Part shown: piece by piece, positions 9,345-16,965 of the stretch
Layout of the letters: every line of letters starts with the position of its first letter
How positions within the stretch are numbered: position 1 is the first letter of the stretch
DNA from: Parabacteroides sp.
GTDB lineage: Bacteria > Bacteroidota > Bacteroidia > Bacteroidales > Tannerellaceae
Reading direction: 5' to 3'
NCBI GenBank assembly: GCA_020026285.1
Contig: JAHHQS010000062.1
Location: 1-21,626 of the forward strand
DNA length: 21,626 nucleotides
The notes under the pieces: generated by a model
Databases searched by the model: none
Told to the model about the DNA's origin: nothing
Seen by the model: the letters and a program-made list of their open reading frames with translations, nothing else
Program-made: the position numbers and the translations under genes

Positions 9345-10316
9345 TCAATATCCCATACGGTTTTCAAAGAATGAAACAGCTTTGGCATATCTTGTCTTTC
9401 CACTATCTTTTGTTAACCAAATCTGAACGCTATCAGGTTGATTTGTTATAATCCCATCCACACCTATTGCTTTCAAACGCATGACTTCCACTTTACTATC
9501 GACTGTCCATGGTATGACTTTCATTTTATAATCATGAGCATCCGAAACAAAGTCCTTATCAACAATATTATGGTCAGGACTTATTATTGGGGGAACAAAA
9601 TCAAGTCTTTTTAGAAAATCTTTCACTCTGAGACCTCTATCTTCGACCAAAAATGAAAGTTGAACACACGGATACTTCTGATGGATATAGTTTAACGAAC
9701 GAGTATCAAAACTCTGAATACAATATCGTCCCTTTATATTTTTCTTTTGGAGTACTTGCATACTGAGGTCACAAAATGTCTCATAGTCTGGTATTGTTTT
9801 GTCGTTTTTGTTTACAACTGATTTAATCTCAATATTATAATTAACGGGATCTTTATCACGACTATAAGTATATACTTCAACACAGTCTATAAGATTGGCT
9901 AATGTAGGAACTGTACATTTTAAATTCTTTCGATCTGGATACAAGGGATTTTCCAACGAACCGACATCATATAGACAAAGGCTATCATAATCCATGGAAA
10001 ATATCTGTAGAGAAGACTCCAATTCTTTTGGAATTCTATCTCCATTAGGGAACAAAGCTTTTGTACTATTCAAATAAGAATCATGAGAAACAACGACCTG
10101 ACTATCTTTCGTTAACTGAAGATCCAGTTCTAAAATCTTCGTTCCAATTTTGACAGCATTAATCATTGCAGGTATTGTATTCTCTGGATATAGAGCAGCT
10201 CCGCCTCTATGAGCCTGGACTACAATTTCCTTTTCTATTTCAGAAGTACAAGAACATAGAAAAATACTAAATAAAACAGCCATATGTATAAACTGAGACT
10301 TAAAAACTTTCTTCAT
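9345..10316 (-). CDS. Glycerophosphodiester phosphodiesterase, lipoprotein
   Basis: A 323-residue enzyme of the GDPD family (PLC-like TIM barrel), hydrolysing glycerophosphodiesters from phospholipid turnover to sn-glycerol 3-phosphate and an alcohol. The signal peptide ends in FLCSC, giving a plausible lipidated Cys23 and placing the enzyme on a membrane outside the cytoplasm. Catalytic motifs are complete: QAHRGG (His36, Arg37), YPENT (Glu45), LELDLQLTKD (Glu63, Asp65) and SHD (His78). Further on are NIEIKS, CIQSFD, PWTVD and GVDGIITNQPD, in the usual order of the family. It is the first gene of a two-gene operon with the phosphatase. Together they would free phosphate from diesters in two steps. 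The promoter carries the same 11-bp repeat array as pstS, so phosphate-starvation induction is the likely control. Confidence 0.93.
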   Translation of the reverse strand: MKKVFKSQFIHMAVLFSIFLCSCTSEIEKEIVVQAHRGGAALYPENTIPAMINAVKIGTKILELDLQLTKDSQVVVSHDSYLNSTKALFPNGDRIPKELESSLQIFSMDYDSLCLYDVGSLENPLYPDRKNLKCTVPTLANLIDCVEVYTYSRDKDPVNYNIEIKSVVNKNDKTIPDYETFCDLSMQVLQKKNIKGRYCIQSFDTRSLNYIHQKYPCVQLSFLVEDRGLRVKDFLKRLDFVPPIISPDHNIVDKDFVSDAHDYKMKVIPWTVDSKVEVMRLKAIGVDGIITNQPDSVQIWLTKDSGKTRYAKAVSFFENRMGY

Positions 10317-10334
10317 CTTGTATTTTTTTGTAGA

Positions 10335-10392
10335 GCAAAGGAACTATAATAATGTTACACACATATTTCAGCTTTTTTACAAAAAAATTAAT
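10335..10392 (-). promoter_or_regulatory. Candidate Pho box array and promoter of the phosphodiesterase-phosphatase operon
   Basis: On the - strand four half-sites begin every 11 bases: ATTAA (10392), TGTAA (10381), TGAAA (10370) and TGTAA (10359). The last begins 16 bases before TTCCTTTGC (10343-10335), a -7 box with one mismatch to TAnnTTTGC. The pstS promoter has the same order and spacing. E. coli PhoB also binds 11-bp direct repeats, so binding by the neighbouring PhoB-type regulator is the inference. The start codon lies 18 bases past the -7 box. Confidence 0.65.
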
Positions 10393-10475
10393 ATCACATC
10401 TTCTGTATCAGATACCCTTTCCAGAGGAATAAATTTGTCAAGTAAATTTTTCTATCTAATAAATTATTTAACCAT

Positions 10476-10510
10476 ATAAAAAACGAGATACTTAATTAAA
10501 AGTACCTCGT
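10476..10510 (-). terminator. Rho-independent terminator of phoB-phoR
   Basis: Arms 10483-10493 and 10500-10510 (ACGAGGTACTT read on the - strand) pair over 11 bp with one G-T pair and a 6-base loop. They are followed on the - strand by a T-run (complement of 10478-10483). It starts 6 bases past the sensor kinase stop and separates the regulator operon from the phosphodiesterase operon downstream. Confidence 0.85.
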
Positions 10511-10515
10511 CCTAT

Positions 10516-11946
10516 TTATTGATCTAACGTAAAGACAAATTTCAAACCTCCCCGATGAGATCTCGACACCTGAATGTCTCCGTTATGAAACCTCACTGCA
10601 TGTTTTACAATAGAAAGTCCCAATCCGGTACCTCCCATTTTTCTGGACCGTCCCTTGTCGACTCTATAAAAACGATCAAACAGTCGCGATAAATGAATAT
10701 CATCGACACCAACTCCATCATCCTCAAATACAACCCGAACCTGTTTCTGACCTTGCTTTTCAATCTGGATAAAAATATTTCTACCTTCCGAATAAGCAAG
10801 TGCATTTTCTGTCAAATTACGAAACACAGAAGTAATCAGCGACTTATTCCCATAAATTTCCACCCGTTCCTTGATATCGATATTTAATTGCATATTATTC
10901 TCCTGAGGAAACAGATCAATCTCATTCTTGATTTCGGAAACGATATCATTGATGACCACTTTTTCTTTAGGAATAAGCTGACTACCTTCTTCCAAACGAG
11001 TTATAAGAGACACATCATTAAGCAGATGCCGAAGTCTTTCACAATTGGAATAACATTGTTCTATCAATTTACGCTGCATATCTTCGGGCAACTTTGGACC
11101 TGAAAGTAAAGTTTCCAAACAGACCTGGATAGAAGCGACCGGAGTCTTAAGCTCATGATTGATATCATTAGTCAGCTGTTTCTTGATACGTATTTTCTCC
11201 TTTTCCTGAAGAAGAGCCTGTTCATGTTTCAGATCACGTTCTACAATTGTCTGCTGTAATTGAGTATATAGATTGATAATATGTTTTGAAATTTCACCCA
11301 ATTCATTATGGGGAAAAGCTTCTACATTACTAATCAGTTCTCCTTGTTCGGCTTTATCAGCAAATCGGTTAAGCCTTGTTACAGTCTGCCCCAGTTGACG
11401 AGTCACCCACCAACCTAAGAGACTAATAATCAAAGTAACAATAAACATAAACCAGAAAAACGCCATATCCGCTGATAAAGTTTCTTCTAAAGATTCGGAA
11501 TAGGGAATTGCCGTTCGAACAATCATGTTTCTATATTTGGATGCAGAATAAAAATAAGTATTTCCATCTGTGTCTGACATTCGGTCAATCGTATAACCGG
11601 CACCATTCTGCAACGCTTCTTTGACTTCTGAACGATTCAGATGATTGTCTAACAACTCTGGATTGTTCTTATTGTCGTAGATAACCTTTCCATCGAAATT
11701 AATCAATGAGATTCGTATCGGTTCATAAGGAATATGAATCTCATCCAAATTGTTTTCAAACAGATAATGTTCTGCCAGATATTTGTTATACAACTGTAAC
11801 TGCGCATTAATATGTTCAATTTTATATTCCTTTTCTCTAAGATATTGGAAACCTATAGAACATATCAACATGGTCCAACAAAACAAAAGCAGAACTAATA
11901 AAATCAGCTGATGGTATTTAAGTCTAATCTTGAAAACCATAGCCAT
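10516..11946 (-). CDS. phoR: PhoR-type sensor histidine kinase
   Basis: A 476-residue membrane kinase. A transmembrane helix at about 13-33 and a second at about 161-181 bracket an extracytoplasmic domain of about 125 residues. A HAMP-like linker (about 182-235) and a short coiled stretch follow. The dimerisation domain has the phospho-accepting His264 in NHELKTP. The ATPase domain has its N box at NLTENALAYS (Asn381), G1 at DDGVGV (409-414) and G2 at GGTGLGLSIV (438-447). It overlaps the regulator gene by 23 bases. Met3 is an alternative start that shortens the overlap. The large external sensor region is more like Bacillus PhoR than E. coli PhoR, and no cytoplasmic PAS domain is evident. 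The phosphate role is inferred from being flanked by pst and phosphatase genes; by sequence alone it is simply a HAMP-HisKA kinase. Confidence 0.88.
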   Translation of the reverse strand: MAMVFKIRLKYHQLILLVLLLFCWTMLICSIGFQYLREKEYKIEHINAQLQLYNKYLAEHYLFENNLDEIHIPYEPIRISLINFDGKVIYDNKNNPELLDNHLNRSEVKEALQNGAGYTIDRMSDTDGNTYFYSASKYRNMIVRTAIPYSESLEETLSADMAFFWFMFIVTLIISLLGWWVTRQLGQTVTRLNRFADKAEQGELISNVEAFPHNELGEISKHIINLYTQLQQTIVERDLKHEQALLQEKEKIRIKKQLTNDINHELKTPVASIQVCLETLLSGPKLPEDMQRKLIEQCYSNCERLRHLLNDVSLITRLEEGSQLIPKEKVVINDIVSEIKNEIDLFPQENNMQLNIDIKERVEIYGNKSLITSVFRNLTENALAYSEGRNIFIQIEKQGQKQVRVVFEDDGVGVDDIHLSRLFDRFYRVDKGRSRKMGGTGLGLSIVKHAVRFHNGDIQVSRSHRGGLKFVFTLDQ

Positions 11947-12604
11947 AACCAGATCGAGTTATAATATACCGACCGTAATCACCCAGTTTCTGTCTGAGTC
12001 TAGTTATATTGACATCAACAGTTCTGTCCAACACAATCACCTCATCTTTCCATACAAAGTTAAGAAGCTCATCACGTGTGAAAATGCGATTCGGATTTTT
12101 CATAAGAAAAACTAGAATTTCAAATTCCTTTTTGGAGAGCTTTATCTCACGGTCGTCGATAGTACACATCTTAAGTTTAAGATCCACTTTCAATCCCTGC
12201 ACCTCGATAGTCTCCGATTTATCTTCTGAAGCATGACCAGCCCGTCTCAGCACAGTTTTCACTCGGGCCAGTATATTACGAATCGTATACGGTTTCACTA
12301 TATAATCGTCAGCACCAATGTTAAGGCCAATTATCATGTCATCCTCTGTATCTTTAGCTGTACAGAAAATTATAGGAATATCAGCTGTTTCATGTTTCGA
12401 TTTCATCATTTTGGCCATCTTGACACCACTTATTTCACCCATCATTATATCTAACAGAATCAATGAATATTTTGTCAGGTCCAATTCCAGAGCCTGTTCT
12501 GCACTGTAAGCCACATCCACATCATATCCCTCATTCTCTAAATTCAGTTTAAGAACTTGGCATAAAGTTTCTTCGTCGTCAACGACAAGTATTCTATCGA
12601 TCAT
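11924..12604 (-). CDS. phoB: PhoB-type (OmpR family) response regulator
   Basis: A 226-residue DNA-binding response regulator and the cognate partner of the overlapping kinase. The receiver domain (1-120) has the acidic pair Asp9-Asp10, phospho-acceptor Asp52 (LLDIMMG), Thr82 and Lys104 (VKP). The winged-helix output domain (about 130-226) shows LSKKEFEILVFLMKNP, FTRDELLNFVWKDE, the recognition helix DRTVDVNITRLRQKLG and the wing RSGYGYGF. This is the OmpR/PhoB class, which binds tandem direct repeats. Divergent pstSCAB starts 212 bases away, so this regulator is the natural candidate for the 11-bp repeat arrays described at 12731-12788 and 10335-10392. The specific name rests on context. Confidence 0.9.
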   Translation of the reverse strand: MIDRILVVDDEETLCQVLKLNLENEGYDVDVAYSAEQALELDLTKYSLILLDIMMGEISGVKMAKMMKSKHETADIPIIFCTAKDTEDDMIIGLNIGADDYIVKPYTIRNILARVKTVLRRAGHASEDKSETIEVQGLKVDLKLKMCTIDDREIKLSKKEFEILVFLMKNPNRIFTRDELLNFVWKDEVIVLDRTVDVNITRLRQKLGDYGRYIITRSGYGYGFQD

Positions 12605-12620
12605 AATTCATTAAGTTTTT

Positions 12621-12629
12621 GCAAAAATA
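12621..12629 (-). promoter_or_regulatory. Candidate -7 box of phoB-phoR
   Basis: On the - strand the sequence is TATTTTTGC, identical to the pstS -7 box. It leaves a leader of only about 10 bases before the phoB start codon, so either the leader is very short or this is a secondary promoter. No half-site array lies at the 16-base spacing seen at the other two promoters. Confidence 0.45.
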
Positions 12630-12666
12630 AAATAAATATCTGTGTAGAAACAGGGATGAAATAAGA

Positions 12667-12704
12667 TTTAATCAAATTGTAACATTTTTGTGAATTGCCT
12701 AGAA
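12667..12704 (+). promoter_or_regulatory. Second, distal half-site array in the phoB-pstS intergenic region
   Basis: Half-sites begin every 11 bases: TTTAA (12667), TGTAA (12678), TGTGA (12689) and TAGAA (12700). The middle pair matches the E. coli Pho box layout of 7-bp repeats with a 4-bp A/T linker (TTGTAAC, ATTT, TTGTGAA). No -7 box follows at the expected distance. It might help control either divergent operon, or be chance in AT-rich DNA. Confidence 0.35.
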
Positions 12705-12730
12705 ATCAATTTTTTACTTTATTAATCATT

Positions 12731-12788
12731 CCTAATGGAAGCTTAACCGCTCTGTAATTGATATGAAACAAACCAACTGTATTTTTGC
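12731..12788 (+). promoter_or_regulatory. Candidate Pho box array and promoter of pstSCAB
   Basis: Half-sites begin every 11 bases: CCTAA (12731), CTTAA (12742), TGTAA (12753) and TGAAA (12764). The last begins 16 bases before the -7 box TATTTTTGC (12780-12788), an exact TAnnTTTGC match. No good -33 element is present, as expected of an activator-dependent promoter. The ATG at 12763-12765 lies inside this array, so it cannot be the start codon of transcripts from here; the pstS start is 12817. Confidence 0.68.
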
Positions 12789-12816
12789 AGTAGAAAAAAA
12801 TATTAATTTTCAATAT

Positions 12817-13884
12817 ATGAAGAAGATTTGTTTCAGCTATTTTACATGGATGCTTTCATTGATCATACTTGCATCATGCGGCAGTAAAAATAACCAAAAG
12901 GAAACAGCAGAAGAACTTTCCGGATCAGGTGCGACTTTTCCTTTGCCTTTTTATAATGTAATCTTTGAAAATTACAACGAAAAGAATCTGGGCAAAGTTG
13001 CTTATGGAGGAATCGGCAGCGGCGGCGGAATTCGAAACTTAAAGGATGAAATCGTTGATTTTGCTGGGAGTGATGCTTTTCTTTCCGACGAAGAAATGGG
13101 AAAAATTCCTCCTGTTATTCATATTCCATCATGTATAGGTGCAGTTGTCTTAGCCTACAATCTGCAAAATATAGATAGTCTAAATCTTTCCGGAAATGTA
13201 GTGGCAGACATTTTTGCCGGAAAAATCAATAAATGGAACGATAAGAGAATCACAGAACTCAATCCCAACTGTACCTTACCAGACGAAAACATCATGCCCG
13301 TATTCCGATCAGACGGAAGTGGAACCACTTTTGTGTTCACCGACTATTTATGCAAAGTCAGTGACCATTGGGCTGAATCCTATGGAAAAGGAAAATCTGT
13401 CAATTTTCCATTCGGACAAGCTGCCAAGGGAAATCCGGGTGTAGCTGGCATCGTATCACAAACCCCAAACTCAATTGGATATATCGGATCGGAATACGCT
13501 TTTGCACAGAATCTCCCTTTTACATCCATCATTAATTCGAATGGCGAAAGTATACGGCCAACAACAGAATCCATTTCTGCTGCCGCTTCCGGAACGATTC
13601 CACCAGACATTCGTACCATGATTACAAACTCGAATGTACCAGGGGCTTATCCGATCAGCTGTTTCACCTGGCTGATTGTCTACAAGGAACAGAATTATTC
13701 CAAACGCAGCCTGGAACAAGCCACAGCTACTTTCAATCTGTTAAACTATATCCTAAGTCCCGAAGCACAAAATATTGCGAGAAATGTTCATTACGCTCCA
13801 CTTCCTCAAAAAGTAATCGATTTAAGTAAAGAGAATCTGAAGCAGTTGACTTACAATGGGAACTTAATAAAAAAAATAATTTGA
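12817..13884 (+). CDS. pstS: Phosphate-binding lipoprotein PstS
   Basis: The substrate-binding component of the high-affinity phosphate ABC importer. From the ATG at 12817 it has 355 residues and a clean lipoprotein signal (MKKICFSYFTWM then IILASC, Cys21). The frame is open back to an ATG at 12763, but that would put 18 extra residues before the signal and would start upstream of the promoter's -7 box, so 12817 is preferred. Phosphate-binding segments are all present: SGATFP (37-42), GSGGGI (67-72), FAGSDA (82-87), RSDGSGTT (164-171) and GNPGVAG (205-211). The C-terminus (FNLLNYILSPEAQ, APLPQKV) is typical of the family. It is the first gene of pstSCAB, with the pstC start 11 bases past its stop. 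It would be held at a membrane in the periplasm. Confidence 0.93.
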   Translation: MKKICFSYFTWMLSLIILASCGSKNNQKETAEELSGSGATFPLPFYNVIFENYNEKNLGKVAYGGIGSGGGIRNLKDEIVDFAGSDAFLSDEEMGKIPPVIHIPSCIGAVVLAYNLQNIDSLNLSGNVVADIFAGKINKWNDKRITELNPNCTLPDENIMPVFRSDGSGTTFVFTDYLCKVSDHWAESYGKGKSVNFPFGQAAKGNPGVAGIVSQTPNSIGYIGSEYAFAQNLPFTSIINSNGESIRPTTESISAAASGTIPPDIRTMITNSNVPGAYPISCFTWLIVYKEQNYSKRSLEQATATFNLLNYILSPEAQNIARNVHYAPLPQKVIDLSKENLKQLTYNGNLIKKII

Positions 13885-13895
13885 ATAACCCTTTT

Positions 13896-14753
13896 ATGAG
13901 TGATAAAATATTTCGCGCAATACTTCTTGCCAGCGCCATTCTTATCCCAATCATCTGCGGAGGAATTATCTACGCATTAGTATCCGACGGATATGAAGCA
14001 TTCAACCAGTTCGGTTTCTTCAACTTTCTATTCTCTTCCGAATGGGATTATACAGCTGAACACGAAAGTTACGGTGCATTGCCCTTCATTACTGGTACGT
14101 TGATGACCACAGGGCTTGCACTACTTTTCTGTATTCCTTTTTCACTTCCAGTTTCCCTGTTTGTTGGCGAATATTTCAAAGACACTCCAATTGCCTATGT
14201 TTTAGGAACACTGGTTGATTTGCTGGCAGGAATTCCTTCTATCATCTATGGTTTGTGGGGATTTTACATGTTACGCCCCATACTCATGGCACTCCACATT
14301 TCTCCGCAAGGTTCTAGTGTTCTGACAGCTTCTCTGGTTCTAGCTATTATGATTGTACCCTATGCTTCTTCACTCAGTGCCGAATTTATCAAAATGGTAC
14401 CAACAGAGCTGAAAGAAAGTTCCTATAGCCTGGGGGCAACTCGTGCCGATGTTATCAGAAAGATCGTTTTTCCCGTAGCCGGGCCTGGAATATTTTCTGC
14501 CTACATTCTGGCTATCGGACGTGCTCTTGGAGAAACCATGACTGTTACCATGCTTATTGGTAATACCAATGATATTCCATCCTCCATTACTGCAACAGGA
14601 AACTCTATGGCCAGTATCATTGCCAATCAGTTCGGCGAAGCAGACGGACTACGATTATCATCGCTTATTGCAATCGGTTTGGTCCTATTTCTGATTACAG
14701 CATTAATTAATCTAATAGGTAAAATTCTAATTAAAAGAGCTAGAATATCATAA
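13896..14753 (+). CDS. pstC: Phosphate ABC transporter permease PstC
   Basis: A 285-residue inner-membrane permease with about six helices. The ATG at 13896 (MSDKIFRAIL) is preferred over the TTG at 13881, which overlaps the pstS stop and adds only five residues. The cytoplasmic coupling loop that docks on the ATPase is clear: VPTELKESSYSLGATRADVI followed by VFPVAGPGIF, as is GIPSIIYGLWGF, the conserved early-loop motif of Pst permeases. GRALGETMTVTMLIGN follows the loop. Its stop codon overlaps the next start by one base (TAATG), so translational coupling with pstA is expected. The order S-C-A-B and the sequence both support PstC rather than PstA. Confidence 0.92.
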   Translation: MSDKIFRAILLASAILIPIICGGIIYALVSDGYEAFNQFGFFNFLFSSEWDYTAEHESYGALPFITGTLMTTGLALLFCIPFSLPVSLFVGEYFKDTPIAYVLGTLVDLLAGIPSIIYGLWGFYMLRPILMALHISPQGSSVLTASLVLAIMIVPYASSLSAEFIKMVPTELKESSYSLGATRADVIRKIVFPVAGPGIFSAYILAIGRALGETMTVTMLIGNTNDIPSSITATGNSMASIIANQFGEADGLRLSSLIAIGLVLFLITALINLIGKILIKRARIS

Positions 14754-15628
14754 TGAAAAATAAGATATATAAATTCAAGATAGGCCGTCGAATTCTGGCA
14801 GACAAAATATTATACTGGACAGTCTGCATTCTAGCAGGAATGACAGCCATACCTCTTTTTGCCATACTATTCGAAGTATTATATAAAGGATACGACCAAT
14901 TCTCCTGGGAATTTTTTACTGAACCAACGCCAACTGCATATAAAGCTCTGCAAGCTGTATCAGCGGGACTTCCCATTCCAGGAGGTATTGCAAATGGAAT
15001 CATCGGAACGATGATCATTCTGGGCATGGCAGTTGTTGTTACTGTTCCTTTAGGCATACTCTGCGGAGTTTATCTGGCTGAAAACAGCGGAAAACGCTTC
15101 GCCCAGATAGTAAGTTACATCACGGATTTATTACAAGGCACACCATCTGTCATCATTGGCATTATCACTTACATCTGGGTTGTCGTACCCATGAGAGGAT
15201 ATTCTGCTATAGCCGGAAGTGTTGCCCTATTTATCATGATGTTGCCACTCATCATCCGTTCTACAGAGGAAACCATGAGGATCCTTCCTGTTTCATTAAA
15301 AGAAGCAGGTCTGGCTTTAGGCGGAAGTAATGTCAGAGTAATTCTACAGATACTGATTCCTACCGCATTCGGAGGAATATTCACCGGTGTTTTACTGGCC
15401 GTTTCACGTGTCATTGGAGAAACAGCCCCACTGATGTTCACCGCTCTCGGCTGTTCAATGATCCGTTGGGAAATTGACAAACCGATATCCGCTGTTCCAC
15501 TACTTATCTGGGAGTTCTTTAACGATCCCTATCTTCAGGATCTCATCTGGGGAGCATCCCTCTTCCTCCTGGTCTTTGTATTGTTTTTAAATTTAACGTC
15601 TAAAATTATTGCTAAAAAATGGAGATAG
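14753..15628 (+). CDS. pstA: Phosphate ABC transporter permease PstA
   Basis: A 291-residue second permease subunit, paired with PstC to form the membrane channel. After a basic N-terminus comes a first helix at about 22-43. The Pst motif TDLLQGTPSVIIGIITYIWV is at roughly residues 123-142. The coupling loop reads LPVSLKEAGLALGGSNVRV and then ILIPTAFGGIFTGVLLA, followed by SRVIGETAPLMFTALG, characteristic of PstA. It shares one base with the pstC stop and overlaps the pstB start by 10 bases, so the three genes are tightly packed in one operon. Nothing is missing or truncated. Confidence 0.92.
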   Translation: MKNKIYKFKIGRRILADKILYWTVCILAGMTAIPLFAILFEVLYKGYDQFSWEFFTEPTPTAYKALQAVSAGLPIPGGIANGIIGTMIILGMAVVVTVPLGILCGVYLAENSGKRFAQIVSYITDLLQGTPSVIIGIITYIWVVVPMRGYSAIAGSVALFIMMLPLIIRSTEETMRILPVSLKEAGLALGGSNVRVILQILIPTAFGGIFTGVLLAVSRVIGETAPLMFTALGCSMIRWEIDKPISAVPLLIWEFFNDPYLQDLIWGASLFLLVFVLFLNLTSKIIAKKWR

Positions 15629-16386
15629 AAAATCCTATTCTAGAACTGAAAAAAGTCTGTGTCTCATACACTAAACAGACTATGGCTGTAAAATATGTTT
15701 CTGCCGATATAGAACGTAATACTATCACTGCTATTATGGGGCCATCCGGGTGTGGCAAAAGCACCTTGCTCAGAGCTGTGAATCTGATTCATAATCTATA
15801 TCCTAATATCAGTGTTAACGGAGAAATACTATTGAATGGTCAGAATATACTGGAAATGCAGCCTATAGATGTCAGACGTCATGTCGGAATGGTTTTTCAG
15901 CGACCAACTCCATTCTCAACTATGAGTATCTATAACAACATATTAGCTGGATACAGTCTGAATGGTATTCACTTGTCGAAATCAAAAAAGGATGAAATTG
16001 TTGAAAGTAACCTGCGCAATGTGTCTTTATGGGAAGAAGTAAAAGATGTATTAAACAAAAAAGGAACATTTCTCTCAGGTGGACAGCAGCAGCGATTATG
16101 TATAGCGCGTGCCTTAGCCTTAAAACCAGATGTGTTACTTATGGACGAGCCTACTTCGGCTTTGGATCCTATCGCTACAAAAAACATAGAGGAACTTCTT
16201 ATTGAATTACAAAAGCATGTAACCATACTGATTGTCACTCATAATATGGGACAGGCTCGTCGTATTTCTTCCAAATCGATGTTCATGTATTTAGGAGAAC
16301 TTGTTGAATATGATGATACTGAAACTCTTTTTGGTAATCCCCAAAATGAAAGGACAAAAGCTTATTTGACAGGAAAGATGGGCTGA
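15619..16386 (+). CDS. pstB: Phosphate ABC transporter ATPase PstB
   Basis: A 255-residue cytoplasmic ATPase powering phosphate import. All ABC motifs are intact: Walker A GPSGCGKST (41-49), Q loop Gln94 (MVFQRPTPFS), signature LSGGQQQRL (152-160), Walker B DVLLMDEP (171-178), D loop SALDP and the switch His208 (VTHN). FQRPTPFSTMSIYNN, and the C-terminal segment FMYLGELVEYDDTETLF with FGNPQNERTKAYLTGKMG, are hallmarks of PstB within the ABC superfamily. The start overlaps the end of pstA. No phoU follows, though in many bacteria it is the next gene; the next gene here lies on the opposite strand. Confidence 0.95.
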   Translation: MEIENPILELKKVCVSYTKQTMAVKYVSADIERNTITAIMGPSGCGKSTLLRAVNLIHNLYPNISVNGEILLNGQNILEMQPIDVRRHVGMVFQRPTPFSTMSIYNNILAGYSLNGIHLSKSKKDEIVESNLRNVSLWEEVKDVLNKKGTFLSGGQQQRLCIARALALKPDVLLMDEPTSALDPIATKNIEELLIELQKHVTILIVTHNMGQARRISSKSMFMYLGELVEYDDTETLFGNPQNERTKAYLTGKMG

Positions 16387-16404
16387 TATATCTCTTATCA
16401 GCCC
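16380..16404 (+). terminator. Hairpin overlapping the pstB stop codon
   Basis: GGGCTGATA (16380-16388) pairs perfectly with TATCAGCCC (16396-16404) across a 7-base loop, and the left arm contains the pstB stop codon. No T-run follows on either strand, so it is a weak terminator at best; a 3'-end-protecting mRNA hairpin is equally possible. Confidence 0.4.
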
Positions 16405-16524
16405 TACAGATTATTCACCCTAATAAAAAGACACACTACAGAATAGATTTGTTGTTTTAGTTCTTTATAAACTATATTAGCTGTACATCATATAGTCTGA
16501 TATAGTATACATAATTAATAAAAA

Positions 16525-16938
16525 CTATCCATAGATTGTAGCTACAATCTTTCTTTCTCCACCATAATTACGAAACTCGCACAGATAAATGCCTTGCCAT
16601 GTACCCAAATTAAGACGACCATTCGTAATGGGAATAGTTAAGCTGACACCGAACAAAGAACATTTGGCATGAGCCGGCATATCATCAGCACCTTCAAAAG
16701 TATGATTATAATAAGATTCATTCTCCCGGACCAGATGATCCATGACATGGGCCATATCTGTACAAACATCCGGATCGGCATTCTCATTAATTGACAGCGC
16801 ACACGACGTATGCTGCACAAATAAGTTAAGAAGTCCCGTCTGGGGAAGCGGCGAAGGCAAATGTCTGAGTATTTCACTCGTTACCAGATGACAACCTCTC
16901 TTACAAGCTGCCAATCTGAATATTGTCTGTTGTATCAT
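16525..16938 (-). CDS. YjbQ/UPF0047 family protein
   Basis: A 137-residue cytosolic protein of the UPF0047 (YjbQ, TIGR00149) family. Members have been described as having weak thiamine-phosphate synthase activity; the true role is unsettled. Conserved segments are LNLFVQHTSCALSINENADP (37-56), an Asp/His-rich middle, GADDMPAH (83-90) and LGTWQGIYLCEFR (111-123), with His43, His90 and Glu121 among the likely functional residues. Length is normal. It is convergent with pstSCAB and appears to stand alone, but a decayed frame on the same strand ends 27 bases before its start, so it may have had an upstream partner. No promoter was recognised. There is no evidence for a link to phosphate control. 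Confidence 0.88.
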   Translation of the reverse strand: MIQQTIFRLAACKRGCHLVTSEILRHLPSPLPQTGLLNLFVQHTSCALSINENADPDVCTDMAHVMDHLVRENESYYNHTFEGADDMPAHAKCSLFGVSLTIPITNGRLNLGTWQGIYLCEFRNYGGERKIVATIYG

Positions 16939-16965
16939 ATCTTATTATTTTATCTGGTTCCCGGC

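Noticed and set aside
12621..12663. Pho box array for phoB-phoR on the - strand
   Set aside because: There is a good -7 box, but the positions 16, 27 and 38 bases upstream do not carry TGTAA/TGAAA half-sites, so the shared architecture is not present.
13881..13895. TTG start for PstC overlapping the pstS stop
   Set aside because: The ATG at 13896 gives a normal PstC N-terminus and needs no rare start codon.
15169..15480. 103-codon - strand frame inside pstA
   Set aside because: Antisense shadow of a strongly conserved permease gene.
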